Source: Viola odorata
Lineage: Eukaryota > Streptophyta > Magnoliopsida > Malpighiales > Violaceae
DNA: 64,000 nt
Direction: 5' to 3'
Assembly: GCA_963691705.1 (NCBI GenBank)
Contig: OY829539.1
Coordinates: 16,170,186 to 16,234,185, forward strand
The notes beneath the pieces are model-generated. The model made no database searches. It had not been told where the DNA came from and saw nothing but the letters and a program-made list of their open reading frames with translations. The position numbers and the translations under genes are program-made. Below, in pieces: positions 20,114 through 31,963 of the stretch; positions within the stretch are counted from its first letter, which is position 1, and each line of letters starts with the position of its first letter.

Positions 20114-21781
20114 CGAGCTCGAACTCCAAGAAGCCGCAGCCGATCTCCCAGGCGGCATCAAGAATATGACCCTCAGAATCCCAGATATGATGTTGAAATT
20201 CCACACCCGCATCAGCCTCGTGGGGTCCCTGATATTAACGCTGGCCATCCGTTCAGTTACCGTGTCAGGCACCACAGGGTCCATCGGCATGTGAAACTCC
20301 CTACAGAATCATATGATGGCACGAAAGATCCCATTTCTCACCTCAATAAGGTGAAAGACTTTGTGCAATTCCAAACCCGCAGTGATGCTGCATTATGTCA
20401 GATCTTCGTAATGACGCTGTCAGGAGTGGCACGTCTTTGGTTTGAGGGACTCCCGGCCGGGTCTATTGATAATTTTTCTCAACTGGAAGAAAAATTCAAA
20501 AGTCAGTTTAGCACGGCTATTCCTATCAGGAAGTCAGCAGCTGCACTATTCGATATTCATCGAAAACCGCAGGAATCATTGAACGACTTTTTAGGGCGAT
20601 TTGATCTTGAAATGTCCCTAACGCCAGGGGTCACTATTGATTTTGCGGTTGAGGCCCTGAAACGCAATTGTCGATACGGAAAATTGAGAGACACGTTAAC
20701 GGTGGACCCGTCGTTAACCCTGGATGCGTTGAGGCTAAAAGGGCATAATTATGCGAGGATGGAAGAGGAGGAAAATAGGGAATGGATCCGGAACATGCCA
20801 GCGGACCCATACTTGGCCCCTAACGCCCCGCATAGCAGCGCCCCTGACACGCGACCCACTGAGGATCATGGACAACGAAAAGAGCATACTGCCAAGGCCT
20901 CTAACCGGCAGAGAGGCAATTTCTCAAAAGGAAGACCCGGAGGGTCCCCCACTCGGAAACAAGCAGATCCGCCAAAAGGTCGGATATATGATCCTGACCT
21001 TCCATCTCTTATACTCCCAAGGGCGGAAATCCTAGCGATAGTCCAACAGCGAAATCTGCCCATTCGATACCCAGCTCCTGTGAAGCCAGGAGTGATCATG
21101 GGGGGAAGGGAAAACGCGTATTGCAAGTTCCACAAGGTTAAGGGACATTCGACAGATGTATGCAGAGAACTAAAATTGGCCATAGAGCGATTGGTTGAAG
21201 AGGGCTACCTTGGAGAATTTGCCACCAAGGCAAGAGAAGGGGCCAGGAACAACCCAACTGGAATGACAAATGATCAGAGGCAAACGCCTTCACACGCCAC
21301 GGGGGCTAACGCAATTCCCCTTGGACAGAATAGAGAAGCTCTCATTGTTCATAGCGATCAGATGCCTATGATTAATATCATCGCCGGGGGAACACCCTAC
21401 TTCGAGGAGGCCATACCACAAACGCCCAATCCTAGGGAAAAGCGCAAGCGAGAGAACGTGCAGGTAAAAATTGAGGCGATCAGTGCCTTAGACAGAATGA
21501 TATTGTCCTTCTCAGAAGAAGACAAAAAAGGCATTGTTTTCCCGCATAACGACGCGTTGGTAGCAACACCCATCGTTGGAAGTCACGGGATGAGAAGAAC
21601 CCTTGTCGACAACGGGAGCGCAGTAAATCTATTTTTGTTGGAAGCATACAACTTGATGAAACGCCCTGACGGCGAGCTAGCGCCATGCATGAGGCCAATT
21701 GTTGGGATTGATGGGGTACCGATTCCGGTAGCCGGAATAACATCCTTGCCAGTGTACTTCCTAGAAGACACCTCCAAGTGA
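20114..21781 (+). pseudogene. Tat gag and protease start, 5'-truncated
   Basis: Open from the LTR junction: an Arg/Ser-rich start (ARTPRSRSRSPRRHQEYDP), then the Gag domain (KLPTESYDGTKDPISHLNKV, ARLWFEGLPAGSIDNFSQLE, FLGRFDLEMSLTPGVTIDFA), then a zinc-binding C-X2-H-X4-H-X4-C segment (CKFHKVKGHSTDVC). The protease carries RTLVDNGSAVNLF; the active-site triad reads DNG rather than the usual DTG/DSG. A TGA at 21779 ends the frame where the second Tat copy (61857-61859) has an Arg codon (AGG). Downstream sequence continues in frame to RT. About 75% of residues are shared with the copy at 60775-62016, judged by eye. Confidence 0.88.
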
Positions 21782-22819
21782 TCTGAAGAGCTATTATTCC
21801 TGGTCGTGGACCTAACGTTACCATATAATGCCATACTGGGGCGACCGCTCCTCAATCATTTCGGGGCAGCGATATCCCAAAAACACCTGCGGATGAAATA
21901 CCCCTTGTGGGACGGCGTGGTCTCAATCAAAGGAGACCAAAAACTGGCAGGTGAGTGTTATTCGCTTATGACTCAAAGAAGTTGTGACCGCTACGTTTGC
22001 GTGGCAGACGATCCTTTCGACGATAAAAAAGAAAAACGCACTCAGCCGCTAGATCAGATGATGTCAGTGCCTATCGGTGGGGACAGTGAAGCGAATCTCT
22101 TGGTCAGTGAGAAACTGAGCCCTGAAGAGAACGTGCAACTAACCCGGCTGTTAAGAAAATGCAAGGGAGAATTCGCATGGAAACCAGCGGACATGCCCAG
22201 AATCTCGCGAGAAATTGCGGAACATCGACTAAACGTTACCCATGATGCCAAGCCTATTCAGCAGAAACGACGTGCTTTTTCATCAGGGAAAGTAGCAGCT
22301 ATCGAGAAAGAGTTACTAAAACTCATGGATGCGGGGTTCATCCAAGAAGTCCAATACCCAACCTGGCTAGCTAACTCGGTGTTAGTTCCAAAGCCTAACG
22401 GAGATTGGCGCTTGTGCATCGATTTCACCGATCTAAATAATGCTTGTCCCAAAGATTGCTATCCCCTTCCTCGAATTGATCAGCTGGTCGACCAAACTGT
22501 TGGATACGCTTATTTAAGCTCCCTAGATGCCAACTCCGGGTATCACCAAATCCCTATGGCCATAGAAGATGAAGAAAAAACTGCCTTCATCACCCCTAGG
22601 GCTACGCATTGCTACACCGCAATGCCGTTCGGGCTGAAGAATGTCGGGGCAACGTTCCAGCGCATGGCGAATAAGGTTTTCGAAAAGCAAATCGGGAAAA
22701 ATGTAGAGGCTTACGTGGACGATATCCTGATCAAAAGTCGAAGCTTCAAAGACCACCTTGCTGACTTGGAAGAAGTTTTCAGTGTGATGAAAAAGTACAG
22801 AATGAAGCTAAATCCATGA
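21782..22819 (+). pseudogene. Tat reverse transcriptase
   Basis: Continues in the gag-protease frame after the TGA (PYNAILGRPLLNHFGAAI), then RT proper: DAGFIQEVQYPTWLANSVLV, WRLCIDFTDLNNACPKDCYP, LDANSGYHQIPM, MPFGLKNVGATFQRM and the catalytic YVDD (near 22713). The core palm and fingers are complete. A stop after KYRMKLNP at 22817 ends the frame. Apart from the stops at 21779 and 22817 this RT looks biochemically whole. Confidence 0.88.
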
Positions 22820-24116
22820 AAGTGTATGTTCGTATTCCAAACCGGTAAATTCTTGGGCTACGTGGTCAGCCGGAAGGGTATCCAACCCAACCCTTCAAAG
22901 ATAAAGGCCATTCAGGACATGATATCCCCTCGGACCGTAAAAGAAATACAGAAGCTCACCGGCCGCATCATCGCGTTAGGACGGTTCATATCTAAGCAAG
23001 GTGAGAGATGCCTGCCTTTTTTCAAGGTCATTCGAAACAAGGCCCCATTCGGGTGGACAGAGGAATGTGAAAATGCGTTTGCAGGGCTGAAATCTTACTT
23101 GTCATCCGATCTAGTGCTAACGAGGCCTGAGTCCGGCGATGAGCTATATATATACTTGGGAGTAGCTGACGAGGTAGTCAGCGCCGTCCTTGTGCGAAGT
23201 GAAGGGCATGTACACCGCCCTGTATTTTTTGTGAGTCACATATTGAAAGATGCTGAGCTGCGATACGCTCGCATCGAGAAGATAACGCTTGCCCTAATAC
23301 AGGCAACGCGAAAGATGGACCGATACTTCCAAGCCCACCCTATCACTGTGCTCACTGATCAGCCGCTGAGAAAAATCTTTAGAAAGCCTGATTCTTCAGG
23401 GAGGATGTTGATCTGGGCAATCGAGCTCGAACAATAAGGGCTGCAGTACAAAGCCAGACCGGCAATTAAAGCCCAAACGTTAGCAGACTTCATAGCGGAA
23501 TGCACATTCACCAAAGATGCGTTGGCAGACCTGTCAGAGGAAGAACCAGAAAATTCATGCCTACCGTTCCCGGAAACGTTAGCGGACTCATGGGTTATTC
23601 ATGTGGACGGAGCAAAAAATCAAGAGCTAGCAGGTGCAGGTATTTTCCTAGTGGGACCAGACGACATGGAAATGCGATACGCCATCAGAATCCTGTAGCC
23701 GTTATCCAACAATGTCGCTGAATACGAAGCGCTGCTGGCAGGACTCAGAATTGGAAACAGCTTCTCCGTCGAAGCCTCTACCGTTGCGAAGGAGGAATGC
23801 TGCTTGCGCCTAAAATACAAGGAGATTCTAAATTGATAATGGATCAAGTCCTAGGAAACTCCCAAGCCCGAGAACCCATCATGATTCAATACTTGGCCAA
23901 TGTAAAGCGTGAGCTGTCGGAGATGCAGAGAAAAGACACTCGGGTCACCTTTGAACATATCCTCAGAGAAAATAATGAAGAGGCTGATAGCCTCGCCAAG
24001 ATGGCAGCCAACGTGGAAGCCTCCATACCCAACGAAATGCACTACGGGGAGTTATCCACACCCTCTTTCATGGAAGAGCAAGCATCATTTTGTGTGGAGG
24101 AAATAGAAAGTGACTA
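22820..24116 (+). pseudogene. Tat RNase H and second (archaeal-type) RNase H
   Basis: First RNase H: GKFLGYVVSRKGIQPNPSKI, LGVADEVVSAVLVRSEG, LRYARIEKITLALIQATRKM. TAA at 23436 ends this frame. Second RNase H: WVIHVDGAKNQELAGAGIFL, then a TAG at about 23698, then LSNNVAEYEALLAGLRIGN. A frameshift near 23770-23800 leads to GDSKLIMDQVLGN and ENNEEADSLAKMAAN. The DGA, AEYEALLAGL and GDS segments are the expected acidic active-site neighbourhoods of the archaeal-type RNase H acquired by the Tat branch. Confidence 0.82.
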
Positions 24117-25334
24117 GAGAATCCCAGTGGTAGAATATCTGAAACATGATAGGCTACCGGAAGAAATTACGGAAAGAAGGAAAGTCCTGCAACGGGCTGC
24201 GCGATGTACATATTACAATGGAGAGTTAATACGGAGGTGCTTCTCCCATCCAGCCGCTAAATGCATAACGGAACAAGAAGGTTTGTATGTGTTGCGAGAA
24301 ATTCACGAATGGATATGCGGCATGCACATCGCCAGCGATACACTAGCAGCCCAAGTTTTTTGGTCGGGATTCTACTGGCCCACCAAACGAGGAGATTGCC
24401 ATAACTTCATGAAAACCTGTCAGAAATGTCAGGAATATGCTAAGATTCCTCGAAAACCGGCCGTGCAAATTTCAGAAATAATCGCTCCATGCCTGTTTGC
24501 CAAATGGGGCATTGACATTTTAGGCCCGTTTCCAAAGGCTAGATCTCAGTTGAAATTCCTGGTCGTAGCGGTAGACTACTTCACAAAATGGGCCGAAGCC
24601 GAGGCGTTAGCCACCATCACCACTGAAAAAATTTGGCATTTTTTCAAACACCAAGTCATTATGCGATTCGGGGTGCCACGCATACTGGTTAGCGACAATG
24701 GAACGCAGTTCACAAGCCAATTCTTCAGGGATCAGTGTGCGGAATTTCAGATCAAACAAAGGTTCTCTTCCGTGGCGCACCCTCAAACCAACGGCCAGGC
24801 AGAAGTAACCAACCGCAACATCCTTAGTGGCATCAAAAGAAACCTGGAAGGTTCCAAAAAGAAATGGCCAGACGAACTGCCGTTTGCATTACAGTCAAGG
24901 CCAGCACTGGAGAGACCCCGTTTGCATTAGCATTCAGAACCGAAGCTGTCACACCAGTTGAGATCGGAACGATGAGCCTTCGGGTGGCTCATTTCAAAGA
25001 AGAAAATATTGAGGAAAGGTTACGTGTTAACCTTGACGCCCTACCGGAAACACATGAGGAAACTCTCCTGAAAACTCTGCACTACAAAAGAAAAATGGCA
25101 CAATACCACAACCGGCAAGTGAGAGAGCGATTGCTCAAAGCTGGAGATTTAGTGCTCAGAGATAGACGAGCGGCGGGGCAACGCATGGGAAAACTCAGCC
25201 CAAACTGGGATGGACCGTATCGCGTCACCCGTGTCATGGGAAGAGGAGCTTACCACTTGGAAACGCTCGATGGAATGCCCCTGCAGAACTCTTGGAATAT
25301 AGCTCGGCTGAAGCTATACCACACCAGGAACTAG
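24117..25334 (+). pseudogene. Tat integrase
   Basis: Zinc domain (LREIHEWICGMHIASDTLAA, CQKCQ), catalytic core with Asp in GIDILGPFP, Asp in VSDNGTQF and Glu in NGQAEVTNR. A small deletion of about 16 bases near 24890 removes the WAYRT segment and shifts the frame. The C-terminal part continues in the second frame from 24900 to 25334 (KASTGETPFALAFRTEAVTP, DLVLRDRRAAGQRMGKLSPN, WDGPYRVTRVMGRGAYHLE). Intact Tat integrases have these parts in one frame. Confidence 0.87.
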
Positions 25335-25423
25335 CCCATCCTATCTGGTAATATCAATGCTATTCTAACAAGATATATTTTCCTGTGCGTTTGCTGTTGA
25401 TAAAATGCAGATAGTGAAGAATG

Positions 25424-25920
25424 CCAGGAGTGAAAATCCTATCCTTGTGATGGCTGGTCCTGATCAGACAGCTCACTAAGACGAGGCACGCCCTGGCATG
25501 GCTAAGCGTTGGGAGTGAAAATCCTATCCTTGTGGTAACCGTGCTCCCATAGAAGGCCCATTAAGACGAGGCACGACCCCAAACGCCCCTGGGAGTGAAA
25601 ATCCTATCCTTGTGGCAACCGTGCTCACATAGACGGCCCATTAAGACGAGGCACGCCCCAGTATCCTTGGGAGTGAAAATCCTATCCTTATGGTAACCGT
25701 GCTCCTATAGACGGCCCATTAAGGCAAGACACGGCCCCAAGGAGAGACCAACTCCATCCTGGAAGTGAAAATCCTATCCTTGTGGTAACCGTGCTCACAC
25801 AGACGGCCCATTGAGACGAGGCACGTTCCAGAGACGCGAGGTTTCAACGCTTGGGAGTGAAAATCCTATCCTTGTGATGGTTGGTCCTGATCAGACAGCT
25901 CACTAAGACGAGGCACTCCC
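25424..25920 (+). repeat. Tandem repeat downstream of Tat integrase (six units, 80-95 bp)
   Basis: Each unit starts GAGTGAAAATCCTATCCTT and ends near AAGACGAGGCACG. The first and last units share one middle segment (TGATCAGACAGCTCACTAAG), while the four inner ones have another (CCGTGCTC ... GACGGCCCATTAAG). The array is therefore bracketed by one subtype. Bases 25335-25423 and 25921-26350 show no convincing gene. Confidence 0.88.
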
Positions 25921-26350
25921 CAAGCCAATCTTCGACGAAAGGAAGGAAAGGATACCCCAGCTAGTAACTGAGCGGGCGATACCCGGTGAAGTAAGGCTGG
26001 AAAGGCATCCATACTGCAACAACACCGTCGCAGCAGGCCTAACGGGGCAAGAAAGCTTCCCCTAACAACAGAGAGCGGCATGAATGTGAGCAACTCCGAT
26101 TCATTCTTGGAAATGCTATCAGAGGGAAATGATAAGGCCATCAAAAAGCGGCTGAGGAACCTGTACGAAAAGACATGGGAGAGCAAAATGGGCATATCTA
26201 CTGAAACGCGGCAGCAAACACCATGGGTGAATAATCGCGCAAGCAGTATTATGAAACAAAGCAGACAAGGAAATGAGTGATATTGTCAATATTACAAAAC
26301 AAGGAAGGGCTCAGTAGTCGCAAAAATCAGAATACATCTAAACTCAAAGC

Positions 26351-28642
26351 CTAAGGAGCGGGCGGTGCATTGGTTCCTCCTTGTTGTTGCGATTTCCATT
26401 GATAGAAGCCGTCATCAGTAACAGTGGGGATTCTCCTATCAAAATACGCGGAGAGATCATCAATACGGAGTTTTTCTACCCCATAATGATGCATCAAAGC
26501 CTCCGACATGAGCCCTCCGCCTTCCTTCAAGTACCACTGGTTCTTCTCAGCGTTTAGAGCAAGATCGGCAGATAGCTCGGCATTCCTCTGCCTCTCCTGA
26601 CGCAACTCATTCTCCTCCCGAGAAAGGCGTTCGGTCATGTTGGCACTCTTCCATTTCTCCTCCTCCAGAGCGAGCTTGACAGCCTCCAGCTCTTGCTTAA
26701 CAGTCGTCACCTCCTGTCGGACAGTCTCTATTTCTTGGTTGGCAACGTTAAGGGCATCCACAAAACTTTGCCGCTCGTTCAGCAACCTGTTTATCTCTCC
26801 CTGTCCTTTTGCTACGACCCTAGCATTCTCCTCATCCATGTAATGGAGATGGCAGAATACATATAATGCTTAGGAGCGAAGAAAGTTTATACGCTCCTGC
26901 TCGCTCCTAGCCACGAAGGCATCCCTCTCCCTTGGAAGAGACATAATTTCGGCCGCCAGATAAGAGGTAGACGCGAGGATGGTATCGTGATCAGCCTCGG
27001 CAGGAAACTGCAAAATGTTGTCCCTGAAGGAGCGCAAACTAAGATGATGAGTAGGCATGAGGGGAGGACTATAATGAGAAACACCGGCTATCAAGGCGGG
27101 AGTAGGGCCACCTCTCGCGATAAGGGGAGGAGACATCGGGACAAAGAGCAGAGCGGTAGGAGAAGGAGGTCGACTGCTGGAACCTCCCGCGTTAGGCACA
27201 GGGGACCTGTCTCCCCCAAGTGCTTCAAGATTAAGGGCACTCGGGTTATAGCCTGTCGTGGTGGAGAAGATTGAGGAACCACCTAAAATGTGAGGACCAC
27301 CACCGAAATCAATACCCTGCGATTGGTCAGCAGGAATACCCTCACCCTCAGGGATATTCAGAGAAGGATTAGCAGCAGAAGAAGAGGGGTTGTGCTGAAG
27401 CTCATAGCGAGCCCTCTTCTGACGCTCTCGAAGGATCTCAGCGACAGACATGTCACCTTGAGAGGTTGACTGAGCAGAAATAGTGGCAACTTCCTAGAAA
27501 ACGCAGAGTATGATAAGAAAATTATGCGGAATAGAAGAAAACCGTAGAAAGAAATGAATGCATACCTGGGTGACTGAAAAAACTAGAGGTACTCCGATAG
27601 GAATGGGATCAGCTGTCACCCCTGAACAAACAACAGTTTGGGAGGAAACGGGTTGCGTGGCACGTGTTTTCCTCGCTCTTTTCTTCCTTGCAACAAGGGT
27701 GCGAGGAGGCGGCGATTGGGTAGTGCCCGTAGCGGTAGCAGTGTTTTCTCCTTCCGCAGCAGCAGTAGCAGCCCTGGCTTCGGCTGCAGCTTTCTTCCTT
27801 TGTTCCTGTTTCCTTTTCCTCCGGAAATACTCAGGCTCCCAACCAGGCGGAGGCACTACACAGTTACAGAAACTTTAGCGTTAGTACCTCTTGGCAATAC
27901 AAAAGAAAAAGGTCAAACGCTCACCCTTCTTGCACTGTTCCATATCCAGACCGTTAGCCACTTTTTGGGCATCAACGCTGAAATCTAGTTGAAGTAGCGT
28001 CTTCAACCAGCCATCTTCTAGATCAGAAAGGGGTTTCCGATGGCCCCAAGCTCCATCTTTAATTTTCTCATTGAAGTCGGCCCTCCATAACGGCTCGGGC
28101 AAATCAATAATGAAAAATTCTTCTTTCCAATGAGGAACAGAAGACTCGATGCCCATAAGCTTCCAAGTAAAGGGCTTCAATGAGCCATCTTCATAACGAA
28201 GGGATATTGATATCACCCCCTTACGAGAATACAACTGGAAAATGTCATGAAGCAAGGCCAAAGTGGGAGACTCGATCCCCTTAAAACGGCACAGTGCGAC
28301 AAAGGCACTAACAACGCAAATCGCGTTAGGGCTCAACTGAGCCGGAGCCAAATCAGAATCAGCCAACAACAACTTGACAAGCGGGTTAAGAGGAAGACAA
28401 AACCCATGATCAAACAACTTAGCATACAATATTCTACTGTTACCGGGCAGAACGTTGTTCAGGCAAAGTGATTCAGAAGCAGCGCGCACGGGATATTCTT
28501 TAGGAAATCGCGCATTGCACTCAGCAAGCTTGCGATTAACTAAGGGCAGAGTATAGAGAGAAGTGGGGGTAATATTAATTTTTTCTTCCCCAGCGGACCC
28601 TTGAGGATCCCCTTCCTCGGAAGACTTCTTAGTTTTAGCCAT
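26351..28642 (-). pseudogene. Antisense gene 1 of Tat element (gypsy-type putative transposase family)
   Basis: Starts at ATG 28642 (MAKTKKSSEEGDP). Exon 1 (to about 27926) carries a conserved plant domain (LFDHGFCLPLNPLVKLLLAD, LSPNAICVVSAFVALCRFKG, FTWKLMGIESSVPHWKEEFF) resembling the 'putative gypsy type transposon' family (Pfam PF04195, by recall). A GT donor follows MEQCKKG. Exon 2 (27858 to about 27571) is Lys/Arg/Ala-rich with a possible nuclear signal (RKKRARKTR). Exon 3 starts after an AG near 27494 and is Pro/Ser-rich. A TAA at 26870-26872 interrupts the frame, which continues in phase into a coiled coil (MDEENARVVAKGQGEINRLL) ending at 26351. Function unknown; it lies opposite to the gag-pol direction. 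Confidence 0.72.
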
Positions 28643-28803
28643 ACCCAATAAAAGAGAAGTGATGAGGAAAGAAAGGGTGTGTACCTTCGCAAAGAGAACA
28701 CCAGGAGTCTCAGACCAGAAAGAGAGAGCGGCGCGAGTTATTTGTCCAAAAGGTAGCAGCGTGCGAGAGAGGAGATTAAAAAAGAAAAAGGAGGAGGAGA
28801 AAA

Positions 28804-28815
28804 CATCATATATAA
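28804..28815 (-). promoter_or_regulatory. Candidate TATA box of antisense gene 1
   Basis: On the minus strand TTATATATGATG lies about 160 bases upstream of the ATG at 28642, in sequence that does not code. It suggests that the antisense gene has its own promoter rather than relying on the LTR. Bases 28643-29298 hold no other gene I can support. Confidence 0.45.
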
Positions 28816-29298
28816 CCCTGAAAGGGCGTGACCAATCAACAATGGACACATGGCAAAGCAGCGCGTCGGGAAATAGGGCACGCGCAAGAAGGTACAAGTT
28901 TAAAAGCAATAATGAAACGCTTCAGTGTTCGCGTCTCCCTAGAAGACGCTTGCTTCAAGCGGCTCTTTGTGGAAAGACACGTGTCTTTTTCAATCATTAC
29001 TTTTCAAAGTACATTAAATGGAGGGACTGCGGCATTTAATGACCTAAAAAGCAGCGCTGACCTCAACAAACGGCGCGACGACACAAGGAAGATAGGGGAG
29101 AAATAACGGTAACATCACAATGATTCGCGCAAGTGCGATAAAGGCTACGTAGCGTCAGCATTATTACAGAAGGAATAATGTCAAATGATTTTCAGGAAAA
29201 AATAAAAGGAGGCAGACGACAACAAGAATAACAAGGGAGGGTCCAGAAACCCGTTGTGGCACTTCTCGAAAAGCAAAGCGGCGCCCCAATCGTTGACT

Positions 29299-31403
29299 TT
29301 AGCCCTTTTCCCCTTCAGGGGCAGAAGGACCAATCCCGCCTTTGCTAACCTCATCCATCACGGTAGAAATATAATCAGCAACCTGGGCAGGGTCAGAAGA
29401 ATTACCCTTGAAACGGGTTGTGAATCCAGAAACGAAGACTTCCAAGACCTTCTTCTTCCACCATTCCTCCTTTAATGATGTCCTAGCGGACTCCTCGTCT
29501 CGAGCTGATATCTCCTCACGAAGAAGGAGATTTTTCTTCTTCTCCACCGCAAACTCTGCCTCCAGAACTTCCATCTTTGCTTTCCCGACAGACCTCTCTC
29601 TGTTCAATTCTTTCTGCGACTCGTCGCAGAGACGTGTTAGCAACCTTGTCTGGTCTACCGCTTTTTCAAGCTGCACTTTCTTAACACACAGCGTGTTGTA
29701 GAAATTGCGTGACTCGCGATCATGAATCTCGAACAGATAGTTCAGGTGACGGAAGAAATCTAGAGAATCATTCATCACATGGCGGAGACGGGCCGTCGGA
29801 GGAAGCTGAAGAAATTTCTCCTTCTCCTTCTGAGAGCCCAGCATCTCCCCTATCAAAGGCGCAGTAAACTCGTCTCTAGAAAAAGGTTGGGGAACCCCGA
29901 TAGCACGAAGACCATCAAAGCAGAATCCCTTCAAATTCATACGATAGGATGGGGTCTCGTTAGGGCCGCCATAAGAAAGATTGATTGAGGGAGCCGGAGA
30001 AGAACTCTGGGAAAAAACATTCGTGATGGGAGAAAAGAACAGTTGTGGAAGGGGTTTAGGCAGTAGCCCAACAGCTGAATCCGTAACAGAAGACGTGGCC
30101 ACTACGTCAGGAATGCAATGAGAAATCGGAGAATCGGGAGCGTCAACTGTAGGAAGAGGACATGCCGTCAGAGGGACCTCCGCCTCGATAGAGCAAGTGG
30201 CAGCTGGCGCCTCAGTAACTTTCATCGGTTGGGAGGCACTCGTCTCAGGCGAAACGTCAGGGATAGGAGCAGTTGCTGCATCTACAGAAGATGTCCCGGT
30301 GGCCTACTCGTTCGTGGTCAATCGAGGTTTCTTCCATCACAAGGAAGAAGTGTGACTAAGGTCCAATTTGATGATCGTCACTAGCAATCACCCTCGTTGC
30401 GGTTGGGCTGGAGTTCGTCCTCTTGCGACGATCTGGTAGCCAATCTTCCACAAAGCGAGAAGCTCGGGCAGAGCTGACGGGCCTCCGCCCTCCCCGGGCA
30501 ACCGTCTTGACTCTCCTCCTTGGGGGTCGAACGCTACCCTGATTGGAGCCCTCAGTAGGGGGGAGGCTGGTAAAGTTTGAAGTGGCGTTACATTTAAAGG
30601 AGCGCCAGCGTCACCTGGGAGTTAACCGTTAGCATCTTATAACAAAAGAAACGTGCAAAGACAAAAGCAAGGAGAGTGCGAAAAGAGGCAGACTCGCCCA
30701 TAGCACACTCCTCTAGAGGCTTGAACAAAGCAAAGTCGCGGATGCGGTAGTGAGTATCTTCGTCTAATAGGTCGTTAGCTTGCTCTAACTCAGCCCTGGT
30801 CAATATCGAGGGATTCGACCAAATGGGGCCTATCAGTTCCTGGTTGAAATTAAGACACCACAAACATGACGGTAGCTCTAGAACAAAGAAACTGCTTTTC
30901 CAATCAGCTACACCCTTCTTAAAGCCATGAAAACGCTGCCAGAATGACTGCACGAACGTGTCATCCCATCGAGGAGTAATTTCGATTAAACAATTATGGC
31001 AATTCATACTAAAGAATTTGCGAAATAAATTGAGAGATGGGGTAGAAATGTTCTTCAACTCGCAAGCGCGAAGAAAAGCATAAACCGCACACCAGGAAGA
31101 GGGAGTTATCTGGGCAGGATTAAGGTTATACTCCCGCAGCAGCGTTAGTATCGATTCATGAACAGGAAAGCGGAAACCGTAAAGGAACATCTTAAAGTAA
31201 AGAAGCCTACTGTAGCCCCACACCGGATTATGGAGCCGCATATCACTTCCAGTGGCAAAAGGCTCATACCCAGGAGGAAAGGTAATACCATGTTCCTCTA
31301 GTTCGGCTTTCAGAACCACATCGCATGTAAAAATACTGGGTGATTGCGCGACCTCTGGATCCATGGGTTTCCAGATAACCTAGCGAGGTCTATTTCTAGC
31401 CAT
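29299..31403 (-). pseudogene. Antisense gene 2 of Tat element, paralogue of antisense gene 1
   Basis: A first ATG at 31403 (MARNRPR) runs into TAG at 31382-31380, then stays in frame to MDPEVAQ at 31364. Exon 1 carries the same domain as antisense gene 1 (LYFKMFLYGFRFPVHESILT, ITPSSWCAVYAFLRACELKN, GVADWKSSFFVLELPSCLWC) and ends after ECAMG at a GC-type donor candidate near 30706. A basic middle exon lies about 30390-30600 (RRRVKTVARGGRRP, DWLPDRRKR). The last exon (about 30305-29299) is Pro/Ser-rich followed by a long coiled coil (LEAEFAVEKKKNLLLREEIS). Same layout as gene 1: domain, basic linker, coiled coil. Role unknown. Confidence 0.7.
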
Positions 31404-31963
31404 AATAAACCAGCAAAAAGGAAATCTGAGAAGGATTGAATTGGTACCTTGAAAGGGAAGATTTACAGAGGAATAGGCGGGCGATGACAGGCGGCCGGAA
31501 AGATATTCGGGGAAGAAGACGAAGGAAGATAAGAGGAAAAATTCGAAGCAAGGGCAAAAGTTTTGAAAAAAGAAAATGGCCCTTAATGGATTAAAATGCC
31601 ACGGCATTAATTGAGCCACCAATCGCGCGGAGACGCGTGTAAAAAGAAGTTGGTCACGTGGAAGCGCATTAAAGAAAGTTGAAAAAGAGAAGTTATTCGT
31701 CGTGATTCCCCAAAAGGGCGACAGAGTTGACCCAGTCAAAGTAACTACGAAATGATTGCCTCGGCAAGGCCCACCGCTTGCGTTGGCTGTCAACAAGACC
31801 AGCAGGCTAACGGAAAATAACGACAAAAGAAAAAGGCAGAAAATATCATCTCAGTCATAAAATGCCAACAGGCATATACAACACAAAGGCATTAATCCTC
31901 GTCAGCCCAGCCCGCGTCATAGCAGTAATCATAGTCCTCCGGGGACGATGGTAACCCACTGTT
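31404..31963. other. Non-coding region between antisense units 2 and 3
   Basis: Purine-rich on the plus strand, with no reading frame that resembles a protein. It probably holds the promoter and leader of antisense gene 2 and the 3' UTR of unit 3. Confidence 0.45.

Noticed and set aside
26080..26280. 66-codon plus-strand ORF between the Tat repeats and antisense genes
   Set aside because: Short, no family resemblance, no TATA or splice context. Not enough to call a gene.
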